This document shows positions 37,901 through 49,349 of a stretch of DNA of 64,000 nucleotides, piece by piece. Position 1 is the stretch's first letter, and each line of letters opens with the position of its first letter. Below the pieces are notes generated by a model. That model saw only the letters and a list, made by a program, of their open reading frames with translations, did no database searches and was not told the DNA's origin. The stretch comes from Castanea sativa (Eukaryota; Streptophyta; Magnoliopsida; Fagales; Fagaceae). Made by a program: the position numbers and the translations under genes. The stretch lies in assembly GCF_040712315.1 (NCBI RefSeq), contig NC_134024.1, positions 24,564,658 through 24,628,657 on the forward strand. Reading direction: 5' to 3'.

Positions 37901-40900
37901 CCATTATGTTGAGATGGCTTTTGTTTATTTTTCTGTATCAAACCTTGTTTTTCTTGTCCAGGTACGGCTTGCACTTCCGCCTTTGCTAAAAATATACTCC
38001 AGTGCTGTTCAATCCGGAGATTCAAGCTTGGCAATTGCTTTTGAAATGCTTGCTAACTTTATTGGTTCAATGGATAAATCATCTGTTAGTGGTTACCATG
38101 CAAATATTTTTGACCTTTGCTTGCTCGCTCTTGATCTACGCCGTCAACACCCACCTTCAGTTCAAAATATTGATGTTGTAGAAAACAAAGTCATCAATGC
38201 AATTATTGTTCTGACCATGCGACTTACTGAGACCGTGTTCAAGCCTCTTTTTGTTAGGAGTATTGAGTGGGCAGACTCAGATGTGGATGAAACTGAAAGT
38301 ATGGGAAGTTCAAATATTGATAGGGCTATTAGTTTTTATAGCCTGATGAACAAACTTGCAGAGAGCCATCGGTGAGTAAACATCTTGTATATGCTCTTGG
38401 TGTTGCTCTATTTATGGTTTCCAGTGTTTCGGTTTTTAATGATCTAATTTTTCTTTTTTTCATGTTTTGCTTTCTTGCTGGTTACCTGGTCTTTTAACAC
38501 CCAATCTATGTGTTGTTGGTTGAAACTTTTTGCCCTAGATTTGAATTCAGTGGGATCAAAATTATGATGCCTTTACAAGCACCGGATTTAATAATTTGTC
38601 CCTTATTGTGTATGTAGCGCATATAGTTAGGTGAAATATAAAATTAGTTAGAGATGAACAGTTAGTTACTTTAGCTTGTAGTTTTCACTTTGAATCTTTT
38701 CTTTTCTATTTTATTCTTTTATCTCTCTTGAATTCTAGTAGTTTTAAGTTGATCTTTCATCTGCTAATTGTATGATCAAACATCTATTGAGTTTCTTTGC
38801 AAACATTCTCCATGTTGGTTTTTTTTCCTTCTTCTTCCCTCTTTAGGCTCTGAAAGGATTAGATTGTGTGTGTGTGTGTGTATGTAAATGGGTTTTTTTT
38901 TTTTTTTTGATAAGTAATAATGCTTCATTGAGTGTGTATGTAAATGGTACAAGTTTTGTACTACCCATGGTTTTATCTTCAAAACATAAGATAGCTGCAT
39001 GTATGGGCTTGTCAAAAATCAAAATCTATTCTGAGTTACCGCTCCCTCCTCTCCCAACCTCTCTCCCTCTTTTTCCTTCTTCCCCCCCTGCAAGGCTGCA
39101 ATTATCATTAACATCTCTTGTACCATGGTTACTCTGTGTAAGTAAATTTGTGGTTGTTAATAAGTCTAAGGGCTAGCACAATGGTTAGGGACCAGGCCTC
39201 ATAAATTGGAGGTTATTGGTTTAACTCCCCCCTCTTTGACCTCTTGGGGCCACTCATCAAATATAATATCTGTATTTGTTAGTAATTTTTTTATGTCAGA
39301 ATTGTTTTTGATTTTCAATTTCTGAGAGTGTGAGGGACAGAGACTTGTAATTTTGATTTAATTAACTTGTATCTATCTATCAATTCTTACATTATAACCA
39401 GTCATTTCAATTGTACTTCTCTATGATGCAGGTCTTTATTTGTTCCTTACTTTAAATATTTGCTGGACGGTTGCATACGGCATCTTACTAATGCTGGAGA
39501 TGCAAAAACTTCTGGTTCTACGCGTAAGAAAAAGAAGGCCAAGGTTATGGAAGCAGGCAATATGAACGAGGAAAACAGTGTGTTATCACTAAGAAATTGG
39601 CATCTTAGGGCATTGGTCTTGTCATCGTTACATAAGTGCTTTCTCTATGATACTGGGAGCAAGAAGTTTCTCGACTCTTCAAATTTTCAGGCTAGTCAAT
39701 TTCTACTTTCTTCTCTGATAATTTTCAAGACTCTGGAATACATTTTTAACAAACAAAAAGCAGCTGCTTCCAGAACTTTCCAAATTTAGATATTTGTTTG
39801 GGAATTTTTGAGTTGCATATTGTGGACACTAACAGCAGTTGTTGCAGCATTGCTTCTAATTGCCTATATGTTGGGAGTTTTCCTCTATTGACACTGAAGC
39901 CACTGTAGTTCATGATTGAGCTTCTGGAATGTCTTATCACTTGAGTTCTTCTCTTGTTTATTGGTCACACATAATAAAATTTTCAGTTTCACAAGTTCAA
40001 GAAATCAAAAGAAAAAAGTGCATGCGCACATGTTGGGTAGTGATAGTTCCTCATGGTTCCAAGTAATTGTTGCAACCTTTGTGGTATTTGTACTAGTGGG
40101 GCCTGGATAAATCATTTGTTGGTCTATTCATCAAATACACAAATGCTTTTACTGCCTGGATAAAGTAATTTCCATGCATTTTAACCTTGAATGAGTCTTG
40201 TATGTTTTGCATTATAATGGTTGTTATACTGGGCTGATTAAAGCTTTATTCCTATTTTTTCATAGATCATTGTACATTAAAGCATAATAGTTGGTTTGAG
40301 ATATGAATTACCTGATTCCAATCCAATCCTCTGAAATTTTGGACCAAAAATGGAAGCAATAAAAAATTATTGGAGTTTTTATTTTTAACATGTCCTAATT
40401 CTATTGACATCTCATTTCTTGGTTGTCTTACTGATTTATTCTTTAAATGCCTTTTCACAGGTTCTATTGAAGCCCATTGTTTCACAGCTTGCCATAGAAC
40501 CACCCTCTTCTCTTGAAGAGAATCGAAATGTACCATCCACAAAGGAAGTTGATGACTTATTGGTTGTTTGCATAGGTCAGATGGCTGTGACTGCAGGAAC
40601 TGACCTTTTGTGGAAACCCTTGAACCATGAGGTGAGTTTACAAGCTATTACACTAGTCTGCTGCAATCTCTCATTGGCTTTCATAAGAAAGCTCAGTGTC
40701 TTTAGCCTAACTTCTTGGGCTTTAAATAATTGAGTTTAAATGCTAAAAATTAAATGCAAGACATCTTATGTATTAATTGCAAAATTGGAGAAAGATGTGC
40801 TCAAATGTGCTTGTCATCTTATATTTTCAATTACCGGTAATATATAATTGCTATGTCTTTTAACTAGTTAGGAATGTTCTTGCATATTGGAATAAAATTT

Positions 40901-41188
40901 GGAACAATGGTTTGCAAACTCTCATATCTTTTTGCCTTTCAAAAAATGTTATTGCAGGTTTTATTGCAAACTCGTTCTGACATGGTGCGGACTCGAATTT
41001 TGGGCCTGAGAATTGTTAAATATCTTCTGGAGAATCTGAAAGAAGAATATCTAGTGTTATTGGCTGAAACCATCCCCTTCCTTGGTGAATTACTTGAGGA
41101 TGTAGAGCTATCTGTTAAATCTCTAGCACAGGAGATTCTCAAGGACATGGAGTTCTTGAGTGGTGAAAGCCTCCAGGAGTATCTTTGA
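16050..41188 (+). CDS. UTP10: HEATR1/UTP10-type U3 snoRNP (SSU processome) protein, complete, 39 exons
   Basis: Exons: 16050-16212, 16305-16518, 16606-16701, 16799-16916, 17101-17274, 17734-17904, 18602-18657, 18762-18851, 18940-19088, 19368-19450, 19538-19651, 19748-19822, 20175-20343, 22226-22365, 22515-22607, 23317-23497, 25791-25888, 26011-26160, 26285-26444, 27333-27457, 27642-27723, 27825-27987, 28985-29060, 29167-29340, 29423-29488, 29585-29689, 30619-30708, 32337-32545, 32680-32890, 33008-33190, 34063-34158, 34261-34328, 34413-34761, 36242-36457, 37169-37855, 37962-38371, 39432-39690, 40461-40631, 40958-41188. Sum 6465 nt, 2154 residues, close to human HEATR1 and the Arabidopsis homologue At3g06530. 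The N-terminus ([17 protein letters not shown]-like [12 protein letters not shown]) and the end ([17 protein letters not shown]) are family hallmarks. A U3snoRNP10-type segment spans about residues 200-312, HEAT-like helices fill the middle, and the BP28CT domain covers about 1800-1960. A basic RKKKKAK lies near 1955. Known role of the family: nucleolar pre-18S rRNA processing and support of rDNA transcription. All introns are GT-AG except intron 37 (GC-AG). A second ATG lies at 16056. Confidence 0.95.
17931..18140. repeat. 109-bp tandem duplication in UTP10 intron 6
   Basis: CATTCCAGTT at 17931 recurs at 18040. It is followed in both copies by a similar run (..AAGTATCAGTCAATTT.., TATGCTC.GTCCCTTTCTA, AAGTTGC.ATAATCTTC). 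The copies differ at scattered sites. Confidence 0.8.
19938..19981. repeat. (TA)n microsatellite in UTP10 intron 12
   Basis: About 22 uninterrupted TA units between exons 12 and 13. Confidence 0.95.
20363..20632. repeat. 129-bp tandem duplication in UTP10 intron 13
   Basis: TATATGCTTC at 20391 recurs at 20520, followed in both by ACTATTTCTGCCATTGCACT and ..GAAAGTCACATGATG. The copies are highly similar, so this is younger than the intron 6 duplication. Confidence 0.85.
20967..21452. mobile_element. MITE-like element in UTP10 intron 13
   Basis: It starts GGTCCGTTTGGTTGGGTGG and ends TTTCCAACCAAATGGAGCC, imperfect terminal inverted repeats of the GTTTGGTTGG type common in plant PIF/hAT MITEs. 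A convincing target duplication was not found, so the superfamily is open. A SINE is inserted inside it at 21279-21380. Confidence 0.6.
21279..21380 (+). mobile_element. tRNA-derived SINE nested in the intron 13 MITE
   Basis: The head AGAGCCCTGTAGCTCAATTG holds an A-box-like TAGCTCAATTGGTTAGCA, followed by a B-box-like GGTTCAAGTCC and an A-rich tail. ACTAAAATCTTTT lies before it (21259-21271) and again just after the tail (from 21380), a target duplication showing retroposition. Related fragments occur at 50335-50450 and 50740-50850. Confidence 0.75.
21858..21966 (+). mobile_element. SINE-like element in UTP10 intron 13
   Basis: A-box-like TATAGCTCAACTGAC, then ATAATGGATTGGATGG, B-box-like GGGCTCAAGACC and an A-rich end. 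It shares this order with the copy at 36977-37093. No clear target duplication seen here. Confidence 0.55.
24060..24600 (+). pseudogene. LINE reverse-transcriptase C-terminal relic in UTP10 intron 16
   Basis: A plus-strand frame near 24125-24175 reads [20 protein letters not shown]. It matches the plant L1-type LINE segment downstream of the palm (LSKGGRLTLIKS.L...P.Y). Stops and frameshifts follow, and the similarity fades toward 24600. It lies in the same strand as the host gene. Confidence 0.7.
25190..25315 (+). mobile_element. SINE-like element with A tail in UTP10 intron 16
   Basis: TTAGCTCAGTGGAAAACT resembles a tRNA A box, a B-box-like GGGGTTCTTGATG follows, and a run of about 22 A closes the unit. 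Target duplication uncertain. Confidence 0.45.
30863..30947 (+). mobile_element. Short SINE with 10-bp target duplication in UTP10 intron 27
   Basis: A-box-like GGGTGAGCTGCTCAGTTG and B-box-like GGGTTCAGGACC are flanked by TTGGAGACTG at 30853-30862 and again at 30948-30957. The element is short for the family. Confidence 0.6.
31770..32110 (+). pseudogene. LINE relic in UTP10 intron 27
   Basis: Plus-strand reading gives peptides in the order expected of the plant LINE C-terminal region: FLWG near 31797, [18 protein letters not shown] near 31885-31940, LWRKYILGG, then [11 protein letters not shown] near 32030 with a tryptophan after it. These match ..NKALLGKWLWR.., ..LWR.VI.., ..G.GS.VRFWHD.W. 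Multiple stops. It could be a separate insertion from the intron 16 relic. Confidence 0.7.
35660..35752 (+). mobile_element. SINE fragment in UTP10 intron 33
   Basis: GGAGGTATCTAGGATTCAAA and ATTGAATTATCC plus an A-rich tail match the 3' half of the element at 21279-21380. The tRNA-like head is eroded. Confidence 0.45.
36977..37093 (+). mobile_element. SINE with perfect 12-bp target duplication in UTP10 intron 34
   Basis: CTTATATTTGTC lies at 36965-36976 and again at 37094-37105, bounding a unit with an A-box-like TATCTCAATTGGCA, a B-box-like GGGTTTAAGACC and an A tail. It is the clearest copy of its family in the window. Confidence 0.8.
39168..39262 (+). repeat. SINE-like fragment in UTP10 intron 36
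   Basis: GGGCTAGCACAATGGTTAGG and GGTTTAACTCC are spaced like tRNA-derived A and B boxes. There is no A tail or clear target duplication, so this is tentative. Confidence 0.35.
39691..40460 (+). other. GC-AG intron (intron 37) of the UTP10-type gene
   Basis: Exon 37 ends ..TTTTCAG and the intron begins GCTAGT. The acceptor TTTTCACAG is normal. The protein register requires a phase-0 junction (SSNFQ to VLLKP); the nearby GT alternatives would break the frame. Confidence 0.75.
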
Positions 41189-42590
41189 TGTTGTACACTA
41201 GCTGAAAATGATTCTCTTTTTTCCCAAGGGTTGACATATTTGGTATAGCAGATATGGGCTTGGGGCTTCAATTTTGGTAGGGTTTTCTAGGAAAGCTGTA
41301 AATTGTAGAATTTTGAATTATAGAAGGCTGCTAATTAAGTGCAAGGTGAGGGTTTTGCTGAGAAATCATGGCTATAAGCCCTTGTAGTGAAATTACAGTG
41401 TGCAAGGTATTGTCACATTTTTGTTCTTACTACCATATCTATATTAATATACGCAGTTTTAAGGAAACCCTCTCCCGTTGTTACTGTAGTAGCAATACAG
41501 CTTATATTAATCAATATTCTATCAAAACTGATTTTGATCTCGGTGTCTCTGATTCTTGTGCTATCCCTATCAAATTCAATTTTGCCAAAACTGAGGGTCA
41601 TGTAGCTTACAAAACGTCTTTACAAAAAACCTAAGGATTCATTAACAAATTCCAATTGTCAGTTCAATGCGAGAAGCACACTTTTTGAATTTCTTGAATC
41701 AAATTACCAATGATAAAAAAGGATAATTGATTCCATCTAAAATTCTAATAGAATTTGTAAATAATACATAAATGGCTGAGTGGTGGACAATTATTTTTAG
41801 AGCCACAACATTTTTACAACAAAATTTATTTGGCAAGTTGTTACGGGTTGTTATTGGTAGAGTAGAAAAGTAGTTTTAGTGGTAAGTTCAAATTAGAGCT
41901 AATAACAACTAACCATCTATAATTTGTTGTAAAAATATTGTGGATGTAACATTTCTCTTATTTTTATATAGATTTATCACTTTTTATTATCCATTCACAA
42001 TCTGTCTATTTTTAGAATTGTGATGTAAAAGTTGTGTTCTAAACTTTTTCATTTGTAAATACAAATTGTAGTCTTTTAGAGTGTTGTTACAATTTGCTAC
42101 ATGTGTTTTCCCAATAATTTTATAAACTGGAAGATTATTGTCTACTCTTACATATATGAAGATTATTGTTTACTCTTACATATATATGTATTAATGTATA
42201 TGTAAAATTTGAGTTTCAAACTTAAATAATTCTAGGATGTCGTTATACATATGCCATGTGGACTTTATCAATAGTACAGTGAAATGAGAGCGGATTCTAA
42301 GTTAATTAAAATATAATTTAAAGAAATGTTTATTTGTTTTTTCTGATTTTTCCCTCCTTTTCTTTAGGCGCTTACTTTGATAATTGATTCAATTTTGAGT
42401 AACATCAATAATGTTAAATTAACTTCCAAAAAGAAAAAGAAAAAGAAAAAGCAATGTGGTTTTAATTTGATGGCGCCACGGGTAGCGACTTCCTTGCTGC
42501 GCCCCAGGGGTATTTTGGTCTTTTTAACCTAAACTCGGACATGAGTGATATTGTCCGCACCGAATAATTTCTCCTGGTGTAAGATGGAAG
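41189..42590. other. 3' flank of UTP10 and spacer to the chaperone gene
   Basis: It contains the UTP10 3' UTR, a MITE copy at 41795-41965, and the promoter side of the next gene (from about 42470). No gene of its own. Confidence 0.5.
41795..41965. mobile_element. Short foldback MITE, family A, copy 2
   Basis: CACAACATTTTTACAACAAA at the left pairs with TTTGTTGTAAAAATATTGTG at the right. The interior GTTGTTATTGG and GATAACAACTAACCA-like parts match copies at 5515-5700 and 59430-59600. Confidence 0.65.
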
Positions 42591-42675
42591 AAATAGTAAA
42601 ATGAAATGAAAAGCTAAAAAAATGGACGGAACGGAAGTGGCTGAGAATACGATTACGTGGATCCCGAAAAAGTAG

Positions 42676-42685
42676 TAGGGTTTAA
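42676..42685 (+). promoter_or_regulatory. Telo-box-like element in the leader of the chaperone gene
   Basis: TAGGGTTTAA, core of the reversed telo-box, lies about 100 bases before a 5' UTR intron (donor near 42781, AG|GTAAATC; acceptor TTGTTGTAG just before the start exon at 42933). No TATA box was identified. Confidence 0.4.
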
Positions 42686-42939
42686 GAGTTAAGACTCACT
42701 CACTCTACCATTATTATTATTATAATCAAATCATTCTATTTTCCAAACACTTGACGAAAATCATTTTCAATCCACACAAAGGTAAATCGTCTTATATATA
42801 TATATTTTGGTTTCAGAAATGAAAATATCTGCTTCCAAAAAACACTTGTTCTGTTCAGAAATGAGATTCTTCACATTTGTTGTTGTTGTTGATGTATTGG
42901 ATGTGTTTGTTTTGAATCAATCTTTGTTGTAGGGAATTC

Positions 42940-45900
42940 ATGATGTTGCCAAGGTGGAGCCGAGCCATTGCTAATCTTTCGAGAGCTGGCTTGCAAAGCA
43001 ACTTCAAGTACGGAAATGACTGCTCCAATGTTGTTTTGCACCGAAGCTATGCCAAGGTTGCTGCTGCTGCTGATTCGGTTCTAAAAGGTTTCCCAAATCA
43101 GCCTTCGGTATGGTTTAAGAAGAACCTAAACTTTTTTTTTTAAATTTTTTTTTATTTTTAATTTTCCTGTGTTTGAAAGATTAGCTCTTATGATCATGGT
43201 TTTGTTGGGAGTGTAGAATGCTATGCTGTGATCATGGTTTTCTGTTTCGGGTTTAAGCTCTATCAATGTGTAGCTCATCTCATTAGACTCATGGACTAGG
43301 TTTCTGGCTTGATTCTGCTGTCATCTGTGGCTCTTGTGTGTTTCATTTATGCTGGTGGCTACCATCCCGTATTGTGCTGAACATTCATAATAGCCTCTTT
43401 GCATGTGATTAATTTTTGTAGCCACTAGTTTGTTCTTTGACTTCTTTCATGTGGTGCAAAATGTTCTTAAAAACAACCTTGATGCAAATCCAACGTTTTC
43501 TTTTTTTTGGATTTGTTCTAGGGCTCTTTGAGATTCAGTGATTAAGTGCACCTTGAGCCTTTCATACCACTAAAACTGCTGTAATCCCAGTGATATATTA
43601 TATTATTAATTGTTAATCATATGATAGAACAAATATATTCAGTTATTGTTTTTCAGAAAGTTACTGTTGTTTCCTGTTGTTTCCCTCTTTCCTTTTGGAT
43701 TTATTATCTATGAGAATCTGGAAAATCATAATATCTGATGCGTCTATGCAGACAACTTGAACTTTCTTCCCTAAAAATGTCATTTTATTTCAAATATCAT
43801 ATGCTAACATGTATTGCTACTACGCATATCAATTCACGCTTTTAATGTTATTCTTCTTGCTTAGCTTGTTACTGAAGATTAGAGTAACTATATCCAACAG
43901 ATTAATTTAAATAAAATGTTTTGGTCTAAGCCCTGTTCATTGGCTTTGGCCTCGGACTCCCCTCTGAGAGTTGACGAACCAAAGTATGAGGGAATTAAGC
44001 ATACTATCTTCAAGCTGCTGCTGTTTTATAGTAAACAAAGCCAGTCTATTCGAGGGGCAAATGTGGTATACAAGAGAATCATTTCACAAGTTGAGAAACC
44101 TCTCATTTATGAAGGTGAATCCTCCCTCATGTTATTGCTTATGATAAGAATATCATTAGATTTTTTTCTTTCACTTTTTATTTTCCCTTTCCTATTCTTC
44201 CTCTTTGGTTTTTTTGGTAGCTCCTTGCCCCGTTCAAGGCACTTTGAAGAATGGACTAGTATCTTGTGATTGGCTGCATTTGCCTTATTAAATAAACTCC
44301 TTTTGCTAAACAAATCAATGTCATTGGTTTATAAGGAAATGAAAACAAATTATGTTGTTTCACAAAATTGTTTCGTGGTTGAATTTTGTATCTTCTACTG
44401 TACATTTTGGGCAAATGGTAGGCAAATCTTGGTTTACCAGACCTGCCAATACTATTCAATGAAAAGGTTCCCTCTGGTCCTGTTGCTAGGGTTCCTGTTC
44501 TTGGCCTTGGTACCAGTCTTGTCTCACATGACAGCAAGTAAAATAATTGGCAGTTTCCAAAGTCCTTGATCGATGGTCCCTAGTAGCTATCAAAAAATGG
44601 CTTTCTTTGAAAGACTAGGATGGCTCCCTTGATACAATTACCTTAGACAGCTTGCTTTACTCACTTTAGCAGGTGTTAGCCAAATGCATGTGTATATGTT
44701 GTGTTTGTAATTTCCCTTGTTCACAGATGTTAGCCTAATGTTCACCAGTATATTGGGCAAATATAGTCTCACTTTACTTTTGTTGCAAATGGTCTCCTTG
44801 AAAGAACACATCCATGTATCTTTTTCCCCTCTCTCTATCCTTATTTATTTATTTATTTTTCACTTTGATTGGTATGATTTGAATTTAAGGTCTAGTCTAC
44901 CCCTACCACCCCTTTTTCTACCCTTGCCAAGGCCCAGTGATATACAATTGTTTTCTTCCTTCCACAGGATCCCATGTTAAATTAAGGTATGGATTTTTAC
45001 AGTTTAAGTCGTCATAGATTCACAACTCCAGAAAACAGCAATATGTCTGCTTGGCAATGGCCCATTCAATATTTTCAGTCTTTGTTTCTTCTTTTTTCTT
45101 TTTGGGGGTTGTCGTCTGCTTATATCACATGCCCATGCCCTGACTCTCAAAAGCACATTTATACATGCATACATACATAGCAAACACACACATACGCCCC
45201 TACACACTTGTGAACAGCCAATCTATTTTGTAAACTCGATTTATGGTTGTAGACTTTGTCATTCTGCTGCAAGTAAAAGAGGGATTTAGGAAATTGTATT
45301 GCAAGTCACTTTCGCATATAGCCCTGCATAGTAAAGAAAGGGATTAGAACCGTGAAAATAAGATCTTTGCTCATAAAGGACTTGATTCTTCTTAACTATG
45401 AATTTGCTATTGTATACTAAAGAGATATTTTGATTTATGCATGCTCTGCTGTGCAAATCTGAATATATATATAACACAATAACAAAGCCTTAGTCCCACA
45501 TTTTTTTGGGGTTGGCTATGGTGAATTCATTCATAATAGTCTTTACGCTGGCCCTCAACCTACCACAACCTCCGTCCTTTTCTGGGCTTCGGACTGGCTG
45601 TGAACAACATAGGCAGAGTTGAAAAAAAAGAACTAGAACAAAAACTCAAAGCCCTTGTTATGCTAAATTTGAATTTGTGGAGAATGTTGTTATCATATTT
45701 CATCCATAATCCACATTTAATTCCTGATTACTATGTTACAAATCTGTATTGTCTAATTTAAACTCGTCTCTTTCTCATGCAGTATTTAACTTGGAGAAAA
45801 CATTCAAAACAACATTCTCTTTGCTTGTACTTCATATGTGGCTTTGCTTACGCCGCTTGAAACAAGAGGGAAAGGAAGGTGTTGAACTTGGGCAGTACTT

Positions 45901-48706
45901 GTATGAAATTTACAATCACGATGTGGAGATGAGAGTTTCAAAAGCTGGGGTGTGTTATAAAATTTTCATCTTTAATATTCTTTGGAATTTAACATTGTTC
46001 GCACTTTATTGCTTTTGTTGATTATATTTTCATTGTAATTGAATTATTCTTCATGTAAAGTAGATCTTTTCAAAATTGAAAATAGAGGCAATGATCAGAT
46101 TGTCATACTATTCTTCTCAAAAAAAGAAAAAAAGATTGTCATAACTATCCATGTTTAACGTTTGTATGCTTTCAAAAACCATAAGGAGTTCTTTATATTA
46201 ACTGTATTTTTACTTATCAAAAAAAAAAAAAAAAACCATAAGGAGTTGTTTAGAAAGAATCTCGTTAGCTCTTGGCATCTAATATTTTACAGATGAAAAC
46301 ATGGCATGATATTAACATCTATTTTCCTTTGTGAGAGTGCTGTTGCAGTTCAGTTGTTGGTTTTGGGGCTAATAGTTTTTATGCTTGCATTGGTAGAAAG
46401 CTCTGGAGGCAGAATATTTTTGGGGATCATAACTGAGCCTTTTTTTTGTCTTGTACATAACAATATAAATGCACTTAATTGTTGAAAAGGCTTTGCATTT
46501 GTGATACGTGCATATTGATATATATATGTTTTAACCTGCAGGTTAACTTACTGTTGCATAGATGGATGAAGGATCTGGAGAAAATATTCTATGGAAACAT
46601 TGTTGCCTATGATTCTGCAATTCTTCCAGTGGCTAAACAGGATGAGCTATCAAATGTGATATGGAGGTTAGACTCATTAGCACTTGGTTCTGCCATCACT
46701 TATTTATCTATTTATTATAACAGTGTTGAATCTGTTGATTGTAATTTTCTGCACTTGTTTAGGAGTTGAAATGACACTGATGTTTTTTTTTTTTGTTTAA
46801 ATAAAAAAATAGAAAACATTTATGATTTAGTTCTTCAAAACCTTTAAAATCTGTTGCAGCAGTTATACTTTTTCGCTTACAGAGTCCTAACTCAGTTTCA
46901 AATAACCCTGCTTTCTTTTCTCCACTGTGTGTGCAATGTTATTGTTGTTATTTAAAAGAGCCCCACTATCTTTCCTCAACTTTGTGCAATGTCACATTTT
47001 CTAATATTTTTATGCTCCTGCCCTTAATTAATTCATTATTCTTACAATTCATATTTGCAGCTGTCAAAAAAATGATAAAAAGCTTATATGGCTAAAAATA
47101 CTAGAAATAGCAAGAATTTTTTTTCCCCCATTAAAATAGTACTGAAAATTGGAATAACGAAAACTTTATTGGTGATATGTTGTAGGGATATTTGATAATA
47201 AATTAATACTATTGCTAAACTGTGCAGTAGCTATTGAAAGCCAATGGGCTGCTGAAGAGACACCATTTCTGATGTTAGATGCTAAATTTGCTCTTCTTAA
47301 CACTTGCCACTTGTGTTGATTGTGTGCAGGAATATCTTTTCTGATGATGGTTCATTGCCACCAAATGATGCTGCATCACAGACAGTCCAGGCATGTTCTC
47401 TTTTACTTTTATTACTGTGAATCTGTGATAGTGACCAGGACAATTGGAATACACACACACATATATATTATATTCCTTCCTGGTTGTTGTGTAGGGACTG
47501 TCTCCCACATATCTGAAATTAAAATTTGTTTTTTTCTTCTTGAAATGCTACATACATGTATGCAGGCATGTCCCCGGTATATTGCTGTCCTAAACGGACA
47601 TGGCAAGGAATTTGTCATTTCTATGCTTCTCCACATATGCAAGATGTGAAATCTTGGTTTATTGTATTTATGGAGAGATGCACCAAATGAAATGTGTTAT
47701 TCTTGAAGTTTAAGATAATAGGAAGTGTCCTTTTTCATTTTTTGGGAACATGAACAGTAACAAAATCAGTATTTCTGTGCCACATTGGAAAACTGTATTG
47801 GTCACTGATCACAAAGAAAAAAACATGGAGAGAAGTTGGTAGGCGGAGCTGTTATGCCTTTCATGTTGGATGTGTATTTTGTCTTGCATTGTATACATGT
47901 TTCTCAGTGTAAAGAGGTGTTTGAGAAAATATTAATATCCTCCAGCCTTTTTCTCTCCTATATTGATTGCTTAACACCACTAAATATTTTAATGTATCTG
48001 CAGGCAATGGCAAGGTATGCTCGCCGGGAAGTTAGCTGCCTGTCCTTAACCGGTAGTGTACCCCCTTTTTAATCTTCTTAATGTGTACCGTTTTAAGCTC
48101 TTGGGGATAAATATCTGTTGGTATATCAAATCAAAAGTACAGGAATATAAGCAAATTCTTGAGTTGGCTCAAGTAGTAGATGCATTGCACTCGCAATGCA
48201 AACAAGGAAGAATCCCGTTCTTATAAAGGGAAAATAAGAGTAGTTGGGGGACAGTTTGGATATTAGAAGAATACAGCTTGCTGAATTGTTCTCTAGATAG
48301 GATGGCTTAACTTGTTGAGCAACCAACTTGACCTGGTACCAGGTTTTAAGAATGTCCTGTTTGGAGCAATTTTGGTGACAAAGCATACACAAGTGCAAGC
48401 ACTCACTAACACACAGCACAAACACACACAAAATTTGTCATGTCTATGTTAATATATGTAAATCTGTTTCGTATTAGGCACTTGAAATGTTTGATATTTG
48501 ACTCTATTTGTATTGCACAAACGTGTTGGATGTTTTCACCATGGTACAATTTAGGTATAATACATTAGGTTCTTCACCATTATGCTTCCTAGTATTTCAG
48601 CTTTGACAAAGTTGTAGAATTTGGATTTGCAGACAAAGAATCTATGTTTTCCGGCAATTTCATGTTTACCTCGTTAGAGACTGAGAAGAATTCGAAGGGG
48701 CGTTAA
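42940..48706 (+). CDS. Ubiquinol-cytochrome c chaperone (CBP3/UQCC1 type), mitochondrial, complete
   Basis: Coding exons: 42940-43107, 43901-44114, 45783-45949, 46542-46666, 47330-47390, 48004-48052, 48633-48706; total 858 nt, 285 residues. Two ATGs in a row open the frame. The N-terminus (MMLPRWSRAIANLSRAG.., R/S rich, no acids) looks like a mitochondrial presequence. The ubiquinol-cytochrome c chaperone domain runs from about residue 100 to 250, with KPLIYEVFNLEKTFKTT, SLLVLHMWLCLRRLK, YEIYNHDVEMRVSKAGV and WMKDLEKIFYGN. It is close to Arabidopsis At5g51220. In yeast Cbp3 with Cbp6 chaperones newly made cytochrome b for complex III; the plant function is inferred. Intron 5 has a GC donor (CAG|GCATGT). 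A spliced 5' UTR is likely. Intron 2 (44115-45782) carries a dispersed repeat. Confidence 0.93.
45478..45620 (+). repeat. Dispersed repeat in intron 2 of the chaperone gene
   Basis: AAGCCTTAGTCCCACATTTT, then GGGGTTGGCTATGGTGAATT and a CTGGCCCTCAACCTACCACA-type tail. An inverted relative lies at 3540-3625. Family not assigned. Confidence 0.55.
47391..48003 (+). other. GC-AG intron (intron 5) of the chaperone gene
   Basis: The exon ends ..ACAGTCCAG and the intron begins GCATGT; the acceptor is TATCTGCAG. The junction must be phase 0 to join SQTVQ to AMARYARRE. The neighbouring GT dinucleotides give the wrong phase. Confidence 0.75.
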
Positions 48707-49349
48707 GTGAGAATGCATTGAATGATTGGATTAAAAAAAGAAATCTACAGAAGATCCTATACATTTATATTAAATGACAGTTGTAAAGCCCTAGCTGAAA
48801 GGTATTGTTTTTCTTTATTATTTCATGTAATCTTCTCACCTAGTGATTGAGCATGTAGGGGCCATCGATTCAATTGTTGGTGACTATTTTTTTTTTTTGG
48901 ATAAACAATTGTTGGTGACTTTTAACTCTGTAATGATGGGTTTATTTACGCTGATGCAGCGTTTCAAAATAATTGTTTAAAGTTCCTGATGAAGACAAAT
49001 GTCTGCTTCTCTCTCTTTCTCAAAAAAAAGAAAAAGAAAAAAAAAAAGCTTTTTCTTAGTGAGTGACGCCCAACTTCTCGAGGTTTTCCCTCAACAACAT
49101 TAATCTAACGTCTTTACTTGATAGACTTGTAGAAGAGGAACTAATAAAAGGTTGAAAATTGAAGTCAATTTTCTATCTTTGGCCAATAGTTTATTAGTAT
49201 TAAATGCGAGGCAGTGGAGAAATTTTGGCCGCCTTTGTTTCAACAGAAAATGTTTTTCCGAATTTTTTTTTTAACGTGTTTGGTTGTGTTCCTAAAAATG
49301 TTTTGAAAAATATTTAATTTTGTTGCATTCTTGAAAACATAATTTTTAA

